Position numbers and translations under genes: made by a program. This document shows, in pieces, positions 21,943 to 34,174 of a stretch of DNA of 64,000 bases; position 1 is the stretch's first letter, and each line of letters opens with the position of its first letter. This DNA is from Hibiscus mutabilis (taxonomy: Eukaryota > Streptophyta > Magnoliopsida > Malvales > Malvaceae), in NCBI GenBank assembly GCA_019671005.1, contig CM033741.1, forward strand, positions 2,976,001 to 3,040,000, given 5' to 3'. A model generated the notes under the pieces. It saw only the letters and a program-made list of their open reading frames with translations. It had not been told where the DNA came from and did not search any database.

Positions 21943-24900
21943 TCATCTAGATTTAGGATATAAAGCTTCAATCCCACCCATGAATGGCCTTAATGGTTCT
22001 GGAATAATAACCGACCCATCTTCTTGCTGAAAATTCTCCAGCAAACATACAAGCATCCTTGGAACTGCACACGCCGTCGTGTTTAATGTATGAACAAATT
22101 TGGTTGCAGCCTGGTTTGTTTTACCCTTCTTGGAAGTTGTTGAGGGTGTTTCCGATGGACGATAACGAATGCCGAGTCTACGGCTTTGATATTCGGTGCA
22201 ATTCGATGCACTTGATATCTGTTCGCAGAAATGTGTTACACTTACACCTAAGATTAAAAGGTATTTCCTTTCCCAAAAGAAAAAAAAAATCAAAGGTATT
22301 TTAAAACACACAGCAAACAGAATTAATTCATATTTAAAGGAATGGCATTTCAAAAGCAAAAGAAGTCGCCAATGGAAATTTAAGTTGTCATAGGGAGGCA
22401 AAAGGTTCTTTTAATACCTCGCCATAGCGTTCTAAACCTGGCATCCATGCCTCCACATCAAATTTACGACAAGCAGGAGCACCCAGGTCTCCCGTAGCCA
22501 TATCCAAAGTTCTGCCAAGCAAAATAATGTCAAAATAGCAGAACAAAACCAGTATAGCTGGTAAAGGTTAATGAGAATCCGTACTTATAATGCAATCCTA
22601 GAGACGAAAAGAGGTCTTCTTCAATTTTAATAAGCTCCTCGTGGTACATGTCACTTTCTTCTTGTTTGCACAAAATAAACATTTCCACCTTGCTGAATTG
22701 GTGTACCCTATGAAGACCCCTGGAAAACAAATGGCACCATTTAGTTCATTAAGAGCTTTAGATTTTCAGTGGTTTAAGAACATTTCTTCACCATTAGTCA
22801 GACATGGTAAAATAAAATGGAACATAGATAGCTAATCACCTTGTTGCTGTACCAGCAGCACCAGCCTCAGTACGAAAACAATGAGAAAATGCCACATATT
22901 TTATTGGTAAAGAGGACTCCGAAACAATAGAATCCATATGAATCCCCCCAACAGGAATCTCTGCAGTGCCAATTAGGCACTGGTCACTATCTTCAATGGA
23001 ATAAACCTGTTTAGCATTTGAAATAAGTATCAATAAACTGCTGTGAAATACTAAACTAACATGAAATTTGCAATTTTGAAAGTGTTTCTTTGGAGAAATT
23101 AAGTATTCTAATATCAGAACATAAAAATGTGAAGGTTTGGAAAGTTCAATAAAAAATTTAGTAGCCCCCAATTCAAGTTGAATCCGAGCAATTTGTCCAG
23201 TTCATGATCAAAGTGATTCTTCATGTTTGATGTGATTTGTGCCAAAATGATAGGCACTTGATATTTGATACAGCAAGAACCACTTATTTTTCTGGAAAAG
23301 GGACTACATCCAAAATGATGCAAACCTGCGTATTTTCTCCACGAGGCCGGAAGCCACATTTTTCAACAACAGATGACCTGACAATTTCAGGTGTTGTCAG
23401 TGGTGTAAAGCCCTTTTTCCTGACTTCTGTGAGTGTCCAGTTGACAAGGGCCATTTCCAGTATCACTGCTTCATTCTCGAGGTAATAAAATTTTGAACCA
23501 CTTACCTATGCAACAGGAAGTATAAGTAAACCTTAGTACCTACGTCATTTGGAAGTCAAAGATGCTTCGAGCATGCAATTCGGTATATAATTCCATTTGA
23601 TAAGTAACAAAAACTTTTTAATATAATAAGGTTCCATACAAGTTGTAGAGTTTAGAAACTCCAGTGCCACATTATATTTATTATTGCAACGTGGGACACA
23701 AATTTCAAGAGGCAACTCAGTTAAGTATCAGGATTACCTAATTGATAATAGTGCAGTCATAAACTACACAAAGATCATATTGGCTGAATTACTGAAAGGT
23801 AATGAATCAACTAAAAATCACAGGCAAACAACAACCAAATGCAGCTTAAATTACCAACTAAAACCCTTGGTAAAACACAAACAAATTAGAGATGCTTTAA
23901 TTCCCTACACCAAACAGGAATACCTCTGCATTGGTCAAAAAAAAAAACAGGAATACCTCTGCAGCAGCATCAAAATCAAAGATATCCAGTTCCTTTCCAA
24001 TTTGAAGGTGATCCTTGACAGGGAAGTTGAAGCTAAGGGGGCTCCCGACCTAGAACAAAACTAACAGAACATCAAAGTTCTATGCAAACAACTGAAAAAT
24101 AACACAAAATGGCTACAAACACACGGAACTGATCAAATCAATAAATACCATATTCCTCAACTTTGAACTATCTTCCCCTCCAATTGGAACATCCGGGTGA
24201 GTCATATTTGGTATACATTGCGCTTCAAGCTGAAGCTCATCTCTTAGATTGACAAGGCCTTCTTCCAAAGTCGTAAGTGCTTCCTTCAGATTCTTTCCTG
24301 ACTTACAAAACCACAAAAGAAAAAGGAAATCAAAACAAAAGTAAAAAAGCAATTAGACCGCAAAAATGGCACCAAGAAACAGCAAAACATTTGAGCAAAT
24401 ACCTTCTTCAACGAGCTTTTGACGTTCAGAAGGTTCCAATTTGCCTTTCATCTTGTTCGCAACATTATTCCTTTCCCCTCGAAGCCGCTCAACTTCCTGC
24501 AATCTGTCACCGGCAATTAGCTAACTAATTTAAGTTTAAAGAAAGGACCTCACTTTCAATTTCTAGAACTAATTTTGAAGATTAGTGGAGCAGAAAACGA
24601 AAAAAAAGGAATAGCCTTTTGGAGATTCAACATTTTATCATAAAGTTCAAGCACAAGCTTCAAATTTGCATTTGAATTCCTATTCTTAATATTAGCAGCA
24701 ACCGCTTCCATATTATCCCTTATCCACTTGAAATCTATCGCCGCTTTCCATTGCGGCTTTACTACTACAAAGAAAAAAAATGAAAATATCAACATTAGAA
24801 ATATTTTTTTTAAAAAAATGATAATTTAATATAAATACCTTGATTATCAGAGATTTCTGCCGCCGGAGCGGCAGCCACAGCCTGAGCTGAAAAGGCTCTA

Positions 24901-25073
24901 ATGAGAACAGAAAAGGGAGGTGCTTTAGGAGGAGTGTGGCGGGAAAATAAAGCGAGGTTTAGGGTTTTGGGAAGTGTTCGGAAGATAAAGCGTGAGGATG
25001 AAGATGAGATTGGCAACGTCGCCATTTTTAGGGATTGGATTGTCGTCCCGCTTAAACGACACTGTAATGCCAT
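21943..25073 (-). CDS. SERRS: Seryl-tRNA synthetase, chloroplast/mitochondrial
   Basis: Class II synthetase that charges organellar tRNA-Ser. Ten exons: 25073-24839, 24764-24616, 24496-24403, 24297-24149, 24049-23957, 23505-23326, 23006-22840, 22719-22585, 22511-22418 and 22218-21943. They total 1,572 nt, 523 residues, and all phases agree. The first about 75 residues are Ser/Arg-rich, as in a dual plastid-mitochondrial targeting peptide. A coiled-coil N-terminal arm follows (exons 2-4: LELYDKMLNLQKEVERLRGE). Motif 2 is FRTEAGAAGTATRGLHRVHQ then KVEMF across exons 7-8. Motif 3 is TACAVPRMLVCLLENFQ in exon 10. The start was chosen as the first in-frame ATG; a second Met lies at residue 17. Intron 2 uses a GC donor (AAAAG|GCTATT, 24615-24614). 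It is divergent from histone H3.3 across 614 bp. Confidence 0.95.
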
Positions 25074-25687
25074 GCCTTTCGCCTCAGCCCTCAAGCTTCT
25101 ACAATATGAGACGGTCGGTTTTTATTTTTCTCAGTGAAAGTTATCTTCTTTACTCGCAGAAAAAGAAAAAATATAACCAATCATATCTGAACACGTGTTC
25201 AGCTGTCTCGCGGGAATGGATTCTAATAAACAGCCATCAACGGCGTCGTTTCCACTGCCATTTTTTCCTTTCGTTTTTTCCGATAGCCTCGCAAAACGGC
25301 GTCGTATGAAGGAGGATGCCGGCGCGACAAAGCGGAAGTTGTTGAGAAAAATCCGGCAGGTTCAACTATGCGGAACCATATGGGAGGCCCTTAAATGGTG
25401 ATCTAGGCCGTTCACGGAGGCTCAAAGAACCACAGCACATAGAACTTTGAACCGTCAGATTCCGAGATTGTCAGGGTTTTTTTCATGTCCGTTGCCTATA
25501 AATAACAAGTCTACAATTTCTGTTTCTACCCCGTTTATGATTTATGCCTTTAAGTTTCCGAGTCGTACTATAGACTTCTCTCTCGCGCTCCTTTTTTGGA
25601 AGAAATTTTTTGAGGTGAGCGTAGTCTTAATTTCCAGGTTTTGTACGTGTTATTTTGTTATTATTTGATTTGGCATGATCAATATAG
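25074..25687. promoter_or_regulatory. Bidirectional promoter between SERRS and histone H3.3
   Basis: 614 bp separate the two divergent ATGs. On the plus strand a TATAAATA box lies at about 25498-25505. Then comes a pyrimidine-rich leader and a probable 73-bp leader intron (GAG|GTGAGC at 25614/25615 to ATATAG at 25687), whose acceptor touches the H3.3 ATG. Leader introns are usual in plant H3.3 genes and support replication-independent expression. No obvious TATA box was seen on the SERRS side, as is common for housekeeping organellar genes. Confidence 0.65.
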
Positions 25688-26372
<685 letters not shown>

Positions 26373-27089
26373 TTAATTCACCTCGCTGGAAATGGATTTA
26401 CCCTTTTTTTTAGCATAATGTTTTTTTTTTTGATAGTTTGATTTGTTATTCAATTTCTGATGCTGTAAACTCCCTTGCTAATTAATCGAAAGTTTTAAAG
26501 TTCAAAAGCTAAATATAGTGTCTCTGTTTTCTTTTCTTTTAGTATGAAAAGACAATGTTAGTTTTTAACTAATATTGAAATACTTATAATAATAACAAGT
26601 GATTTGATGAAGAGGACAATGGGATTAAGGTTTTATCGATTCTGTTATGTGTATAGATTTCTGGAAGTAGTTTCCATTTTGTTCACATCAAAAGCACGAG
26701 GAAAGCACCTTTTACACAATTAAAATACCTCTGCTTATGTTGTAATGGGCTGCGCCTACTGCCTACAATAATTTATGTTAATTCAGATTGCCACCGTTGT
26801 TAAGTTTTACTTAATTCTAAGGCAGAACAAAACAATTGTAAAAAAACCAAGTAGGACATCCTTTGGTATTTAAGTTGTTGCAGAATCAAAGCCAAAGCGA
26901 TTAAGAGATGATAACCATTAGAGAATAGAGGAGATCCAAGACAACACAGTCCCAGTTTGCGTTTTTAGATCAAAATGGTGTTATCTGAAACCGATGATAG
27001 CTGCACCAGGAAATGAAAATGAAATATAAACAAACGTTCAGCTCTGGAAAACCAATACCTGAATTGAATTCTCTTTTAGGAAGATAATT
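26373..27089. other. Intergenic 3' flank of H3.3
   Basis: H3.3 3' UTR (T-rich, to roughly 26.5 kb) then AT-rich DNA. No exon seen. The next gene, COX6B, converges from the right. Confidence 0.5.
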
Positions 27090-28020
27090 TTAATGTTCAA
27101 CTGTATCATCCATTGATCTAGTCCAGATGCTATTACACGCCAAATTTTCTTATTAACAATCCTTTTTAAATAGGATATTTTGAAGAAAAAAAAACAATTC
27201 TTCAGCCAACTGTGGTTAACAGTTGATACACAGGAACAAGATAAGCCACAGCAAGGATCTGAGCCAAAATAGAAGAGTTGAGGTACCATTCTAGAATAGA
27301 ACCTGGAAAAGTGTCACAATCCCGGTTAAAAATTCCATGATTATAACTGAGGAGTAAAACGGAAAAGCAAAACAGGGTTCCAGCCTGAAGAAACCAAAAT
27401 GCAGTAAACAAACCAATTAATCAACAGTTGCATATCATCCATTGATCTAATATAGCTAATACAAGCCTCAGAATCTTTCTTATTATACTCATTCAAATTT
27501 TTAAAAAGAAGAATATTTTCACAGCAAAATCTGTTTTCACCAATGCTAGAAAATGGTTAACAGTTTCAATAAAATAGAAGAAAAAGCACAACAAGGGTTT
27601 TCAGATAGCCACGGGGAACCATCTACAGAGGACCTGAAAAGTACCATTTTGATTTTCATCATTCCATCTTCTATCAAAAAACAAAAATGAAAAAAAAGTA
27701 ATCAGAGATCTTAAAGGGTCCACAAATGGTAAATAAACCAATTAGTCAACATTGCAACATATGAAGATAGAATATAGCCTCAGAATCTGGAACATATTAT
27801 ACTCGTTCAAATAGTTTAAACTGGGGCTGGATGAATGGATTAATCAGAGCACAATCTCTTTTCCACCATACTAGAAAATACCTTTCAATGAAATGATTTA
27901 GCATTGGCAAGAGCAAATATTTCATTACAGCCTCTTGCACAGTCACAATCTCCTGTGTTAGGTTCTATTCTTATTCTTCTTCATGTTAGGTTCTAATGAA
28001 AATCTCTGCACCAACTGACA
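27090..28020. repeat. Three degenerate tandem copies of the COX6B last-exon region
   Basis: Unit 1 (about 27090-27420), unit 2 (about 27421-27740) and unit 3 (about 27741-28020) align. ATCATCCATTGATCTA recurs at 27103 and 27435. AACCAATTARTCAACA recurs at 27411 and 27736. GCCTCAGAATCT recurs at 27465 and 27777. TATTATACTCRTTCAAAT recurs in units 2 and 3. Units 1 and 2 each contain, on the minus strand, a version of the cytochrome oxidase 6b C-terminal exon (ACACTTTTCCAGGTTC in unit 1, GTACTTTTCAGGTCCTC in unit 2). Divergence is high, so the duplications are old. Confidence 0.65.
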
Positions 28021-29352
28021 ATGGACAGTCAGAGATCCCAAGGACCTCCATTGTAATTGAACAGAGTTGAGCCCTTGAAGCTCAGTATTTGAATCATTTA
28101 AACGAACATTGACTAACACTGGAACATTCATTTAGTATAAAAAAATATTAGAAAAAGACTTTAGTAATCAAAGTCAACAAGATTTAGAATCAAAAAAGTT
28201 AAATACTTTTAAATCAACAAGACTCTAAATCAAGTATTGAAATGTTTTAGCTCTCCTTTCCCATGAAGACTCAAACTCAACTATTCACCAAACTGAGCAC
28301 AAGTAGCATGAGTAGTTGAAGCCATTTACTACAATATGCAACTTTGGTCTATTTTTGGGTTAAATAAAGTTGAACTCAGAGTTCATTGATCTTTGGTAGC
28401 TTTTAACTTTCACACTGTAAAAGTAACTGAACTAATTCACCCAACTAATCTTTGACAGTCCAACATCAGATCATCTGTAACTAATATTCATTAATATAGC
28501 GTACTTAGCAACCCGCTCAAAAAGATGAGGTTCAGAAGGCATTTCCTGATTTATGCATGTAATAAAAGCAACAAAAGAAGCCATACAATAACAGTTAAAG
28601 CAATTATGCAATTGATTATGACAAAGAGCAGTATATTATTGTTCTTAGGAGAAAATACACACCCATTCTCCAGGACACAGTGCACGATAATACTTGGCAA
28701 ACTTATCACACTCTGGAGCATCTTCTCCTTTTGCTGCTACACAGCTGTATAAGACGGAAAGATAAAGACAAGTCAAGAAGCATTGCTAGAAGAAATAAGC
28801 CTTTATACCATAATAAGATACAAAATTATTAATAAGCATATTTTAACTAACCGATGGTACTCGATATATCGTGTGAAGCAATGCCTTGTTTGGTTTGTAG
28901 TTGGGAAGCGAAAATCTGCTGGGGCAGTCTCAAGCTGGATATCATAAAAGCACCACACTATATTAGTGAAGCAGAATAACATGTAAAAATGAGTTCCCAA
29001 TACACATAAAGAACTCAAAGCAGCTCATAATAAAGATGTTCTGCGGGGTAACCTTTATCTCTGGGGTTTCCTCAGCATCACCTGAGTTCTTGTCTGCAGC
29101 AGGTTCGCTACTTTCCTCTGCATCAGCTGCAGCACCTTCAGCACTGTCCCCAGCAGCAGGATTGGCTTCAGAGCTTTCTTCAGCAGCAGGGGGGGCCTTG
29201 GTGCTTCCCTCAACTGGAGCAGGAGCCTCCTCCGATTTCTCAGTTACATCCCCAGAGCCAGAGGTAGCATTTACTGGATTTTCAACCTCTTTTGCTTCAA
29301 CTGGTTTTGGTGCCACATCTGATTTCTCCTCTTTTTCCTTCAGTGCATATTG
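27601..29352 (-). CDS. COX6B: Cytochrome c oxidase subunit 6b (COX6B/COX12), 5' exon unresolved
   Basis: Small intermembrane-space subunit of mitochondrial complex IV. Exons: 29352-29053 (begins QYALKEKEEKSDVA, then the Glu/Ala/Pro-rich extension typical of the plant long form), 28934-28852 (ETAPADFRFPTTNQTRHCFT), 28744 to about 28661 (CVAAKGEDAPECDKFAKYYR then ALCPGEW), and a candidate last exon 27670-27601. The twin CX9C / CX10C cysteines (HCFTRYIEYHRC and ECDKFAKYYRALC) are intact. The usual C-terminus ends FPGPL; here one base appears lost, giving FQVLCRWF and a longer tail. The first exon with the ATG was not found. A Ty3 element occupies 30.5-34.2 kb upstream. It may be a functional gene with an altered end, or decaying. 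Confidence 0.8.
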
Positions 29353-30515
29353 CTACATGTCCAAACATTCAAGATAAAATAAGTTTCAGGCATAATAAGG
29401 TCAAATAATTACCCCCACTATACATGCACAAACAAGCAGAATCAGAGAACCTAGTATCAGCTCAACTATACAAAAGGTTTTACATGAATGAGAAGTAGGA
29501 ATTTCATTGAAGTTATCAATACAAGAAATTGGAAAACAATGTTGCATCCTAGCTAAATTTAAATGTAAGCACAACAAGCTTGAAGGAGATGATAGAAATC
29601 CTAATTCATTATTCTAAAACAATTAAGAACCTTATTGTTCACACAACATGCTAATAAATGAATTTGCATGTAGCTCCTAAATGTCAACATTGATGATGCT
29701 GTGTTACCATGTGAATTGAGATGACCATGAAACAGTGAAAACTACAATCTTTCTTTGGATGCTTAAGGGTTTAAGCCACCAAAATCTTTGGTCAGAAATT
29801 CCATTTGATCCAAGTATTATTGCTTGCTTAAGCACCATAACAGGTAAAAGAACCAAAAAACTTTGGATCAAAATGATAAATTTCAATGAACATCACGAAT
29901 GAAGCCCCCCAAAAGACCAACATGTTTGAGAAGCATAAATTGGAAGAATCTTAAGAAAAAAAACATAGATTAACTTCATTGAGTTTATTTAGTAAAAAAC
30001 TTGGAAAAATAGAAGCTATCATATTTTCATAATGATGTTCAAGAAAATTGTCAATTGTATTCGATAACGGGCATAGAGAATCAAAATCACCATCTCACAA
30101 ACTTCAGTCAGATCCGTTTCATTCAATTCAATTGAACTAAAATCTAAAAACCAAAATTGAAGATCCAACAACAGTTTCAGCATTTTACAGCGAGCAGTAA
30201 AATTTGAGAAAATAAATAAATACAGTTAACGCAGCATGAGCCACGTATTATATTCCGTTTAAGAACTGTCATGTCGGTAGAAATATTTAGAAGGCGAGGC
30301 ATAAAGTAAAGGAAATTACTAGAACTGGACTGATTCCTCTTCTGAGTTCTGACTGACTCAGCTGTTGGGTTGTTGGCTGCTATATCCTGGGCCGACTGGT
30401 CTAACTTGTTAGCCTACAAAGTTCACCTCTTTTCCTTTCTAACACTAAAAAATAGTTAATTCTACTGCATGAACTCAAATTATAACCCTTATTTTAAATT
30501 AGTCCATAAATTAAC
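29353..30515. other. COX6B upstream intron or flank
   Basis: AT-rich DNA between the first recognised COX6B exon and the 5' LTR. The missing ATG exon would be expected here or beyond the retroelement, but I could not identify one. Confidence 0.4.
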
Positions 30516-31320
30516 TATAATAGGCTATTTTGATCCAGGCTCGATTCATTAAAATACCTAAACTCATATATCAGCCCAAATCCAATAATACCAACCTAAT
30601 TGTCCCAATTAAATACAAACCCATTACAAAGCCCACATTAATCAAACCCAATACACATATCTCTGATCCGACCCAGACCCGGTTCAAACTCAAAATCTGT
30701 TTACCCTGAAAAATAATGAACCCTAACCCTACAACTTGACCAACAACTGCCGCCCCTAACCCTCTAACTTCCCTGCACATTACCGCCACGCGCGGCTCGT
30801 CATTGCCCCGTGGCAACCACGCGTGATGCCATTGGTTACCCCCATCGTTCGGCCGGCTGTCACCCTGCTCCACCGCCCAACCCGAACTGTCTTCATCAAA
30901 TCTGCAAGAAACAGAACCTTATTAGATGTTAAATCAAAAACAAAGAAAGATGCAACTTGTTAATCTTTTTCTGGGTATAAATGTAAACCCGAAACCTCTG
31001 TAATAGGTTACAAACAGTTTCAGAAATAAAAAACACAATAGTTCGAGTCCACTGAATCCAGCAACATCAATCGAGCAAAGGTAAAAAGGAACCTCTTCGT
31101 TTTGTATTACCTTTCTTTTTCTTTTTTTTAAAAAACAAACAAACACAGTATACTAAATAAAAAAACGTTCAGACAAAACTTAGATCTACGGGTTTAGGGG
31201 AAAATTTTAGAAAAACTAACTTAAAAATTGAGTTTAGAGTTAAAAAATACGTACCTCGAAAAATTTTGGGCGTCTCCGGCAGCCGGAGGCGCTCCGCCGC
31301 CGGTTGTGACCGGCCAGGGT
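30516..31320 (+). repeat. 5' LTR, truncated
   Basis: Matches the first about 735 bp of the 3' LTR, including the GACCCAGACCCGG block and the CTCCGGC-rich stretch near 31275-31300. Homology stops at about 31320, so the last about 600 bp of the LTR and the primer-binding site are deleted. Confidence 0.7.
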
Positions 31321-31554
31321 TAAAGATAGAAGAAGACTCTATGTGATGGGTCAATGTCGACAAATCAATTGTGCCCAAGACTGAATAGGGAGAAGTACCG
31401 AAGAGGTAATGAGAGTGCATGACAAGAAAATAGTTGAGCCCAGGATCGAATGGGGCGATGATGAGCAAAAGAATGGTACGGATCCCTAAAATGTACAGGG
31501 ACTAAAATCATGTGGCAATCTCAAAGTGAAAATTTTCTAATAGTCTCACAGCGA

Positions 31555-32580
31555 GATGTCATTTTGATTTCAAGACGGTCAAAACCTGGGGTATCCTTTT
31601 GATTTTCCTGTCTTTGGCTTTCGGGGAAGCAGTAAAAATCATGTGGCAATCTCAAAGTGAGTTACTCTTTCGTACCTATGACGGTCAGAAACCGGGGCGT
31701 ACCATCTAGGCATTTTGCAAGCTTTAGCTTTCGGGGAAGTAGCAATAATCTTCTAGTCGTCTTGTAACAAGATACCATTTCATGCCTATGACGATCAGAA
31801 ATCGGGGTATGATCTTTCAATTTTCCAGTCTTCAGCTTTCATTGGAAGAAGCGAAAATCTCCTGGTAATCTTGTAGCAAGATATCTTCTCATACCTATGA
31901 CGATCAAAAATTGGGATATGATCTTTCAATTTTTTGTGCCTATGACAGTTAGAAACCGGGGCACACCATTTGGGGATTTTACAAACTTTAGCTTTCGGGG
32001 AAGTAGCAAAAAATCTTCTAGTCCTCTTGCAACAAGATGTCATTTCATGCCTATGACGATCAGAAATCAGGGTATGATCTTTCAATTTTCAAGTCTTCAG
32101 CTTTCATTGGAAGAAGCAAAAATCTCATGGTAGTCTTGTAGCAATATATCCTCTCATACCTATGACGATCAGAAATCGGGATATGATCTTTCAATTTTTC
32201 ATGCATATGACGGTCAAAAATGGGGGCACACCATTTGGGGATTTTGCAAACTTTAGCTTTCGGGGAAGTAGCAAAAATCTTCTAGTCGTCTTGCAACAAG
32301 ATACCATTTCATGTCTGTGATGATCAGAAATCGGGGTATGATCTTTCAGTTTTCCTGTCTTTATCTTTCATGGAAGCAGTGAAAGCCTTTCGGTAATCTT
32401 GTAGTGAGATACTCTTTCATGCTTATGACGATCAGAAATTGGGGTATGATCTTGTAATTTTCTAGTCCTCAGCATTTTGGGAAACAGTTAAAATCTTCCG
32501 GCAACAAGGTATCATACCTATGACGATAAAAAATAAGGGTATGATATTTAAATTTTTCAGTCTTCAGCCTCATGCGAAGA
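31555..32580 (+). repeat. Tandem array, about 108-bp monomers in a 264-bp higher-order repeat
   Basis: Monomers of about 108 bp begin CCTATGACGATCAGAAATCG and contain TTTAGCTTTCGGGGAAGTAG or TTCAGCTTTCATTGGAAGAA. Three diverged types alternate: type A (starts 31675, 31939, 32203), type B (31784, 32050) and a 44-bp truncated type C (31893, 32159). The A-B-C block repeats at 264-bp spacing twice, so homogenisation acted on trimers. Further diverged monomers lie on both sides. Confidence 0.85.
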
Positions 32581-32804
32581 AGCGAAGACTCGTGCCACTA
32601 GAAAGCCTCCCAACTCTAAGATTTTGTCTTCTCAGCAGAGCATTGCAGTTCGAAGAATTCAAGAGAGCGATCGATGTAGATCAACTGAAGATCAAGATAG
32701 CGGGCGGTGGTCAGAGAAGAACCTTTAGCCTACCCGAACCAAAATGGTCATTCTTTTATCTTTGCTCTATCCCTGTTACACAACAATGAGCAAAGAGGGG
32801 CAGC

Positions 32805-34169
32805 TGTAATAGCCCATTTTTGTCCGGGCTTGACCCATTAAAATACCTAAACCCAGATACAAGCCCAAACTCGTATACCAGCCCAAATCCAATAATACCA
32901 ACCCAATTGCCCCAATTAAATACAAACCCATTACAAAAGCCCACATTAACCAAACCCAATACACATATATCTAATCCGACCCAGACCCGGTTCAAACCCA
33001 AAACCCGTTTACCCTAAAAAATAATGGACCCTAACCCTCCAACTTCCCCGTGGCAGCCACTCGCGATGCCATTGGTTACCCCCACCGTTCGACCACCTGT
33101 CACCCTGCTCCACCGCCCAACCCGAGCCGTCTTCTTCATATCTGCAAGAAACAGAACCTTATTAGATGTTAAATCAAAACCAGAGAAAGATGCAACTTGG
33201 TAATCTTTTTCTGGGTATAAATGTAAACCCAAAACCTCTGTAATAGGTTACGAACAATTTCATAAATAAAAAACAAATAGTTCGAGTCCACTAAATACAA
33301 CAACATCAATCGAGCAAAGGTAAAAAGGAACCTCTTCGTTTTGTATTACATTTCCTTTTCTTTTAAAAACAAAAACAAAAACAGTATACTAAATAAAAAA
33401 TGTTCAGACAAAACTTAGAACTACTAGTTTAGTGGAGAATTTTGGAAAAACTAACTTAAAAATCGAGTTTAGAGTTAAAAAATACGTACCTCGGAGAATT
33501 TTGGGCGTCTCCGGCGGCGGTCCACGGCTGCGACCGACCAGCTCCCACGATAATTTTTGCCCTCATTATTCCGATATTTCTATTATGAGCACCATCCCGG
33601 CCTCCGGGTGATGTCTCCTCTGAATGTCGTGGATACAAATGTCGGTTTTGGATTTATCACACAGATTTGACTATTTTTATCTTTTCACTTTTTATTCATT
33701 ATTTACTTATTTATTTATTTATTTATTTATTTTTCTTTAATAATTATCGTGTTCTGCCTCATTATTTCGATATTTCTCCTAGGAGTGTCATCCCAGCCTC
33801 CGGGTGACATTTCCTTTGAATGTCGTGAATACCAAGGTAGATTTAAACTATTGTTCGTCTTTTGGAAATTAATTATTAAATTGAATTGAATTTTTTTCCT
33901 AAAATAAACATAATACGAACTCTTAGGTACCAATTTTAGGTGTAGTGGGGGTGCTAACCCTTCTCCACTCGTAACCAACTCCCAAACCTATCTCTAGTTA
34001 TGTTTTCGGTGTCCGGCCTACCAAAAGTGGCCAATGGCGAATCCACCTCTCGTTTTTTAAAAATTTAACGAAACTCTATTGGGAGTGTCATCTTAGTTTA
34101 TAGGTGTCATCTCCTTTGATGCCGCAAAACATTTCAGAGATAATCAAAGGAAAAAAAGGGGTCGCAACA
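32805..34169 (+). repeat. 3' LTR of the Tat-like element
   Basis: Begins TGTAATAGCCC directly after the polypurine tract and ends GGGGTCGCAACA. Internally, a stretch about CATCCCRGCCTCCGGGTGA occurs at 33592 and 33791, and a related one at 34085, giving three degenerate direct repeats in the 3' half. Confidence 0.7.
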
Positions 34170-34174
34170 CTAAC

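Larger units (their letters stand above)
30516..34169 (+). mobile_element. Tat-like Ty3/gypsy retroelement remnant with tandem array
   Basis: Direct long repeats share AAAATACCTAAAC, CAGCCCAAATCCAATAATAC and GACCCAGACCCGGTTCAAA at both ends (30516-31320 and 32805-33540). The right copy is preceded by a polypurine tract (AAAGAGGGGCAGC) and starts TGTAATAGCCC. It ends GGGGTCGCAACA, a typical end of plant Tat/Retand-type LTRs. Flanks TTAAC (30511-30515) and CTAAC (34170-34174) may be an eroded 5-bp duplication. gag and pol are absent. The interior is mostly a tandem array, which Tat-lineage elements often carry next to the 3' LTR. No coding capacity remains. Confidence 0.75.

Noticed and set aside
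29036..29377. Plus-strand Ser/Ala-rich open frame
   Set aside because: Antisense of the Glu/Ala-rich COX6B exon.
31795..32133. Short open frames with repeated peptides
   Set aside because: They arise from the 108-bp tandem array of a retroelement remnant.
31555..32580. CRISPR-like alternation of conserved and variable blocks
   Set aside because: Spacing is satellite-like with diverged monomers of about 108 bp, in plant nuclear DNA and inside a retroelement.
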